Shown here: positions 12,182 to 12,202 of the stretch, piece after piece
Numbering within the stretch: position 1 is the first letter of the stretch
Layout of the letters: the number at the start of each line of letters is the position of its first letter
Assembly (NCBI GenBank): GCA_016296675.1
Contig: JAEDIV010000082.1
Span: 1 to 12,202 of the forward strand
Reading direction: 5' to 3'
DNA from: Clostridia bacterium
Lineage (GTDB): Bacteria > Bacillota > Clostridia > Christensenellales > Aristaeellaceae
DNA length: 12,202 nucleotides
Program-made: the position numbers and the translations under genes
The notes under the pieces: model-generated
Told to the model about the DNA's origin: nothing
The model's database searches: none
Seen by the model: the letters and a program-made list of their open reading frames with translations, nothing else

Positions 12182-12202
12182 GAAGGGCCGATCCCCTGAA
12201 AT

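Overview
The window looks like a chromosome piece from a Bacillota/Clostridia-type bacterium, probably gut-associated. The pointers are strong Shine-Dalgarno sites, sigma-70/sigma-A promoters with 16-17 nt spacers, GTG and TTG starts, Rho-independent terminators, a clostridial-style PyrH, and Rhs/YD-repeat proteins of the Gram-positive type. Nothing in the sequence fixes the genus.

The left third (about 1-4370) is an accessory island: the downstream tail of an Rhs (YD-repeat) polymorphic-toxin locus. It starts inside the C-terminus of an Rhs toxin. The hinge is followed by a nuclease-like tip, but an in-frame TAG at 192-194 separates them. A translationally coupled beta-propeller-like candidate immunity protein follows (422-1237). 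Two further copies of the Rhs hinge sequence (about 1362-1491 and 4007-4136) then recur as orphan fragments. Each is preceded by a near-identical terminator hairpin and followed by the same palindromic element. Between and around them lie a small zinc-ribbon protein (1573-1800), an Rhs YD-repeat fragment joined out of frame to the end of a DUF4329-like domain (1862-2397), an NTF2-fold immunity protein (2402-2869), decayed gene remnants (2883-3230), a membrane-anchored unknown protein (3295-3897), and a last Rhs YD-repeat scrap (4200-4307). The layout matches the known displacement of toxin tips by recombination at a shared hinge, which leaves immunity genes and fragments of old toxins downstream.

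The rest (about 4380-12202) is ordinary chromosome with visibly higher GC. A promoter at 4392-4420 drives an intracellular GH29 alpha-L-fucosidase and an overlapping Nudix hydrolase, ending at a strong bidirectional terminator (6311-6352). A minus-strand run follows: UMP kinase (pyrH), a GNAT acetyltransferase, a membrane-tethered ComEC-like metallo-beta-lactamase-fold protein with a C-terminal Ig-like domain, and a second GNAT. It probably starts from one promoter upstream of pyrH. A divergent consensus promoter (9795-9822) drives an EamA/DMT-family transporter and an overlapping MATE-family efflux protein, followed by two hairpins at the right edge.

The most interesting part is the Rhs module array: one interrupted toxin tip, at least two plausible immunity genes, two orphan small proteins of unknown role, and a repeated terminator-hinge-palindrome unit that looks as if it was duplicated as a block.
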